NCBI RefSeq assembly: GCF_040239565.1
Contig: NZ_JBEHWS010000002.1
Coordinates: forward strand, 62,001 to 126,000
Direction of reading: 5' to 3'
Length of the DNA stretch: 64,000 bases
Origin: Fulvimarina sp040239565
GTDB taxonomy: Bacteria; Pseudomonadota; Alphaproteobacteria; Rhizobiales; Rhizobiaceae
Of this stretch, positions 58,451 to 64,000 are shown piece by piece. The notes under the pieces are model-generated. The model had not been told where the DNA came from. It worked only from the letters and a program-made list of their open reading frames with translations, and did not search any database. The translations under genes and the position numbers were made by a program. How positions within the stretch are numbered: the stretch's first letter is position 1; each line of letters begins with the position of its first letter.

Positions 58451-59248
58451 ATGCATATCGATCTTAGCGGAAAGACGGCCCTTGTCACCGGATCGACTGC
58501 GGGCATCGGCCTTGCGAGCGCGATCGGCCTTGCGAAGGCCGGAGCGAAGGTCATCATCAACGGGCGTGGGTCGGATCGCGTCGAGGATGCCGTCCGCAAG
58601 GCGGTGAATGCCGCGCCGGGCGCGGACATAACCGGCATCGCGGCGGATCTTTCGAACGCCGAAGGCGTGAACAAGCTCGTCGATGCCGCTGGCGAGGTCG
58701 ATATCCTCGTCAACAATGTCGGCATCTTCGGGCCGCAGCCGTTCTATGAGGTGGACGACGAGACGTGGGAGAAATTCTTCCAGCTCAACATCATGTCGGG
58801 CGTGCGGCTTTCGCGTAAGCTACTGCCGAAGATGACCGAGAAAGGCTGGGGTCGGATCGTGTTCCTCTCCTCGGAATCGGCGCTGAACATTCCAGCGGAT
58901 ATGATCCACTACGGCTTCACCAAGACGGCCGTTCTCTCGCTGTCGCGCGGCCTCGCCAAATTCGCCGCAGGCACGGGCGTGACGGTGAATTCGGTTCTTC
59001 CCGGCCCGACCTATTCGGAGGGTGTCGAGGCGATGCTCGAAGACATGGCGAAGGAGAAGGGTATCTCCATCAAGGATGCCGGCGTCGAATTCGTCAAGTC
59101 CGAACGCCCCTCCTCGATCATCCAGCGGCCGGCCGAGGTCGAAGAAGTGGCCAACATGGTCGTTTATGCCTGCTCGAAGGAAGCGTCGGCGACCTCGGGT
59201 GCCGCCCTGCGCGTCGACGGCGGCGTGGTCGACTCGATCGTGCCGTAA
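58451..59248 (+). CDS. SDR family oxidoreductase
   Basis: A 265-residue SDR. The N-terminal cofactor site is LVTGSTAGIGLASAIGLAK. The following NNVGIF and the catalytic FLSSESALN / YGFTKTAVLSLSRG residues are present; the serine is in SSES. It is divergent from the PBP gene, with about 340 bases between. The length is normal. A T-rich terminator follows. The substrate cannot be told. Confidence 0.9.
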   Translation: MHIDLSGKTALVTGSTAGIGLASAIGLAKAGAKVIINGRGSDRVEDAVRKAVNAAPGADITGIAADLSNAEGVNKLVDAAGEVDILVNNVGIFGPQPFYEVDDETWEKFFQLNIMSGVRLSRKLLPKMTEKGWGRIVFLSSESALNIPADMIHYGFTKTAVLSLSRGLAKFAAGTGVTVNSVLPGPTYSEGVEAMLEDMAKEKGISIKDAGVEFVKSERPSSIIQRPAEVEEVANMVVYACSKEASATSGAALRVDGGVVDSIVP

Positions 59249-59275
59249 GCGCTCACGTTTCTTCGCTAATAAGGA

Positions 59276-59311
59276 AAGGCCCCCCGAGATCCGCTCGGCG
59301 GGCCTTTTTGT
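59276..59311 (+). terminator. intrinsic terminator after the SDR gene
   Basis: AGGCCC...CCGAG with CTCGGCGGGCCT and then TTTTTGTTT; a classic shape directly after the SDR stop. Confidence 0.85.
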
Positions 59312-59338
59312 TTGCGTGAGGGCTCGGATCGAGGCAAC

Positions 59339-60166
59339 TCAGAGCTTCGCGAAATCCGCGATATCGTTCAAGAGGCGGTCCTGGCTCGTATAGTGCAGGC
59401 CGTGCGGCTCGCCGTCATAGGCCTTCAGTTCGGCGCCGGAGAGCATGTCCGCGGCCTTCTTCGCAGAAATCTCGAAAGGCACGATGCTGTCGCTGGTGCC
59501 GTGAATGACGAGGGCGGGAACGTCGAACGCTTTCAGGTCCTCGCGGAAGTCCGTCTTGCCGAAGGCGTGGACGCAGGCGATCGTCGCGCGCAGGGAGCCC
59601 ATCATCGCGAGCTGCTGTGTCCAGTTCAGATAGTCCGGCGAGACGGCATCCGAGCCATCGTCCACACCGTAGAACTGCTTGCCGAAACCGGCGAGGAAGC
59701 CCGGCCGATCCTTGTTGAGTTCCGCAATGAAACTGTCGAAGGTCTCTGTCGGCAGACCGTCCGGGTTGCTGTCGTCCTTCGCCATGTAAGGCGTGACGGC
59801 GGAGACAAGAACGGCCTTGCCGACACGCCGGCCCTTCGGCTGATGGCGAGACATGTAGCGGGCCACCTCGCCGCCGCCCATGGAGAAGCCGACGAGGACG
59901 GCGTCTTCAAGCTGGAGAAAGTCCATGATGGTGGCGAGATCGTCCGAGAACGTATCGTAGTCGTAACCAGACGCCGTCTGTTCGGAGCGACCGAAGCCGC
60001 GGCGATCATAGGTGATCACGCGAAAGCCGCGCTCGACGAGCTCGTTCGCTGTGTAGGCCCACATGTCGGCATTGAGCGGCCAGCCATGTACGAGGACGAT
60101 CGGCCGCCCCGTTCCCCAGTCGTTGAAAAACAGGTCGACGTCGTCATTGGTGGTCAGGAAGGGCAT
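59339..60166 (-). CDS. alpha/beta hydrolase, non-heme chloroperoxidase type
   Basis: A 275-residue hydrolase. Oxyanion HGWPLNADMW, nucleophile elbow VGFSMGGGEVARYM, acid Asp in IHGTSDSIVPFE, and catalytic His in EPHGLHYTSQD. The start of family motifs FLTTNDDVDLFFNDWG matches the cofactor-free haloperoxidase/perhydrolase group. In the cell these are mostly esterases; peroxidase activity is a side reaction. Confidence 0.92.
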   Translation of the reverse strand: MPFLTTNDDVDLFFNDWGTGRPIVLVHGWPLNADMWAYTANELVERGFRVITYDRRGFGRSEQTASGYDYDTFSDDLATIMDFLQLEDAVLVGFSMGGGEVARYMSRHQPKGRRVGKAVLVSAVTPYMAKDDSNPDGLPTETFDSFIAELNKDRPGFLAGFGKQFYGVDDGSDAVSPDYLNWTQQLAMMGSLRATIACVHAFGKTDFREDLKAFDVPALVIHGTSDSIVPFEISAKKAADMLSGAELKAYDGEPHGLHYTSQDRLLNDIADFAKL

Positions 60167-60210
60167 TTCGAACCTTTCGGCGGAATTTGCAGTCGGTTCA
60201 AAATGCAGAA

Positions 60211-60234
60211 AGGCCCCGCATCGTTGCGGAGCCT
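60211..60234 (-). terminator. intrinsic terminator after mipA-like gene
   Basis: AGGCCCCGCA with TGCGGAGCCT around a short loop (60211-60234), one mismatch. Minus-strand transcription of the MipA gene stops here. Confidence 0.65.
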
Positions 60235-60284
60235 TCCTGTGAAAGGATCATTAATGTGTGCTCGGCCCCGAACGGCCTGAAGCT

Positions 60285-61118
60285 CTACCAGAGATCAAGC
60301 GAGAAGCGCTTGGAGATGCCGACGCCGAAATAATACTGGTCCTCGTCGCCTGCCTTTTTCGTGATCGGCGAGTCGGCCGCGTCCCCGACGAGACGATCCC
60401 AGGACGCATCGGCGGTGACGAAATAGTCGGTGAAGATCTCGTAGCGCGCCTCGGCGGCAACGCCGACGCTGGTGAAGCCGCCATCGGCCTTATAGACATC
60501 GAAGCGGCCGTTTGATCGTGCGAACTCGGTCGGGCTGACCGAGAAATAGTCGTCGACATAGTCCGAATCGGCGAAGCTCGCCGTCGGACCGGCCTTGAGG
60601 GTCAGTTGCTCCGTCGGACGCGCGATGAGGTTCGCGCCGACATCGCCGGTAAAGCCCTCGGCACCGTTGAAGGCGTAGCGAAGCGCGCCGTAGACCTCGG
60701 CATACTCCCATTCGTAGCCGGCCTTGATGCCGAGCTCATAGGTCTCGTCCACGGGATCGAGGCCGCGCAGATCGCGGAACTCGGACGGGTCGCGCTCGCC
60801 GATATAGTTGAACGACGGGCCGATCGAGAGACCGCGTCCATCGCGGCCGCCGAAAGAGCCGATGCCGGGAATGTTCAAATATTCGACCGAGGCGATGCCG
60901 TAGACCGAAGCCATATAATCGTCGGAGCTCAGATATTCCGGCTGCAGCGCGCCTCCGATTCCGAGTTCGAAGACGAAATCGGTATCGCCATAATCATAGG
61001 CGGCCGGTGCCGGCGGGGCCGGGTTCGGCTCATAGGGCGTATAGACGTCCGCCGCGCTGGCCTGGATTGCCGTGGCAAGTAGGATCGCGGTGACCGAGGC
61101 GGCGAGACGCATGCGCAT
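60285..61118 (-). CDS. MipA/OmpV family outer-membrane protein
   Basis: A 277-residue beta-barrel. Signal peptide MRMRLAASVTAILLATAIQA with cleavage before ADVYTPYE, then a Pro-rich spacer (NPAPPAPAAYD) and barrel strands with alternating residues; the characteristic features GIGGALQPEYLSSDDY, IGPSFNYIGERDPSEF and the C-terminal FGVGISKRFSLDLW ending in an aromatic residue fit MipA/OmpV. MipA is tied to murein-synthesising machinery in E. coli; the family also carries out cation/polyamine responses. The start is set at MRMRLAAS, where the signal peptide begins. Confidence 0.87.
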   Translation of the reverse strand: MRMRLAASVTAILLATAIQASAADVYTPYEPNPAPPAPAAYDYGDTDFVFELGIGGALQPEYLSSDDYMASVYGIASVEYLNIPGIGSFGGRDGRGLSIGPSFNYIGERDPSEFRDLRGLDPVDETYELGIKAGYEWEYAEVYGALRYAFNGAEGFTGDVGANLIARPTEQLTLKAGPTASFADSDYVDDYFSVSPTEFARSNGRFDVYKADGGFTSVGVAAEARYEIFTDYFVTADASWDRLVGDAADSPITKKAGDEDQYYFGVGISKRFSLDLW

Positions 61119-61508
61119 GTCCTGATACTCCAGCTTGCAGCGCTTCTTCGTGGCTGGCACGCGCCGAAGCTTTTGTGCTTCGTGTCACGGGCAAGTCGCT
61201 GCTTGAATTTCAAATTGAATCGGAAGGGGCCGGAGCGCAATTCACACAGGGTCTAAAAACGTGTTCTCAACGAGGCTTTGCGTCGACCCGTTGCAGCGAG
61301 GGCACAAGTCGTTACCGACCGGTAAAGATCGGGTTGGGGGATACGGCAAATTTCTTCACCGATAGGGCGGGATTTTTCACCTGCTCAAGCCTTGCGCGGG
61401 GCCGTTCGCACTTGCGAAACGATGCCTGCCGCAGCAATGTAGCGCGACAATTCCGGCGGGACGCAGACGATCGTTGCAGACCGCCAGCAATATCAGGGAG
61501 TCGCCCGC
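61119..61508. other. intergenic between mipA-like gene and pyc
   Basis: About 390 bases without a supported gene. It should contain the divergent promoters. No clear operator is seen. Confidence 0.4.

Positions 61509-64000
<2,492 letters not shown>

Overview
This 64 kb window looks like chromosomal DNA of a GC-rich alphaproteobacterium, most likely order Hyphomicrobiales (Rhizobiales), perhaps near Aurantimonadaceae or Rhizobiaceae. The clues are a UvrB with long charged extensions, rplM-rpsI, an ExoD-family protein, CobD, an XRE regulator of the short-chain fatty-acyl (RamB-like) type, pyruvate carboxylase and a Tat-dependent TRAP binding protein. The family placement is inference. No rRNA, tRNA or CRISPR array was recognised.

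Layout. 0-2.7 kb: small exported proteins, enoyl-CoA hydratase, a PaaI-type thioesterase and a candidate 30-residue membrane peptide. 2.7-7.0 kb: an accessory stretch, partly AT-rich, with a palindromic dispersed repeat, a decayed gene, a two-gene cassette (unknown 146-aa protein plus nucleoside-phosphorylase-fold enzyme) and a RelE/ParE-like toxin-antitoxin pair. The pair sits between two copies of the uvrB 3' end. 7-20 kb: core genes (uvrB, tpm, DegT aminotransferase, agmatinase, rpsI-rplM, exoD, otsBA, a muramidase and dadA).

20-31.5 kb: a scrap-heap. A VOC (glyoxalase-fold) gene is split by a 4.55 kb insertion flanked by a 5-bp duplication. The insertion carries truncated MBL-fold and xseA genes, an intact autotransporter gene and repeats that resemble IS21-family ends. 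Intact genes follow (OYE-type oxidoreductase, YegD-like Hsp70, SRAP, a zinc-ribbon protein, DUF2513), mixed with two more decayed genes. 31.6-35.8 kb: a second, larger autotransporter with eight 60-residue tandem repeats.

36-64 kb: mostly ordinary chromosome. It holds a TRAP binding protein, a PuuD-like hydrolase, cobD, the XRE regulator, an aspartyl beta-hydroxylase, an ABC-F protein, an AbrB-Doc toxin-antitoxin operon with a palindromic operator, a flavin monooxygenase, a phnDCEE transporter, an ECF sigma/anti-sigma pair, a FucP-type permease near a xylose/fucose-dehydrogenase-like SDR, PBP1A, a second SDR, an alpha/beta hydrolase, a MipA porin-like protein and the 5' two thirds of pyruvate carboxylase.

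The best candidate for an undescribed system is the 4.4-5.9 kb cassette. An enzyme with intact nucleosidase/phosphorylase catalytic motifs and a large insertion is coupled to a small unknown protein, in AT-rich DNA close to an apparent integration point. This resembles phage-defence effectors that destroy nucleotides, but that function is inference.
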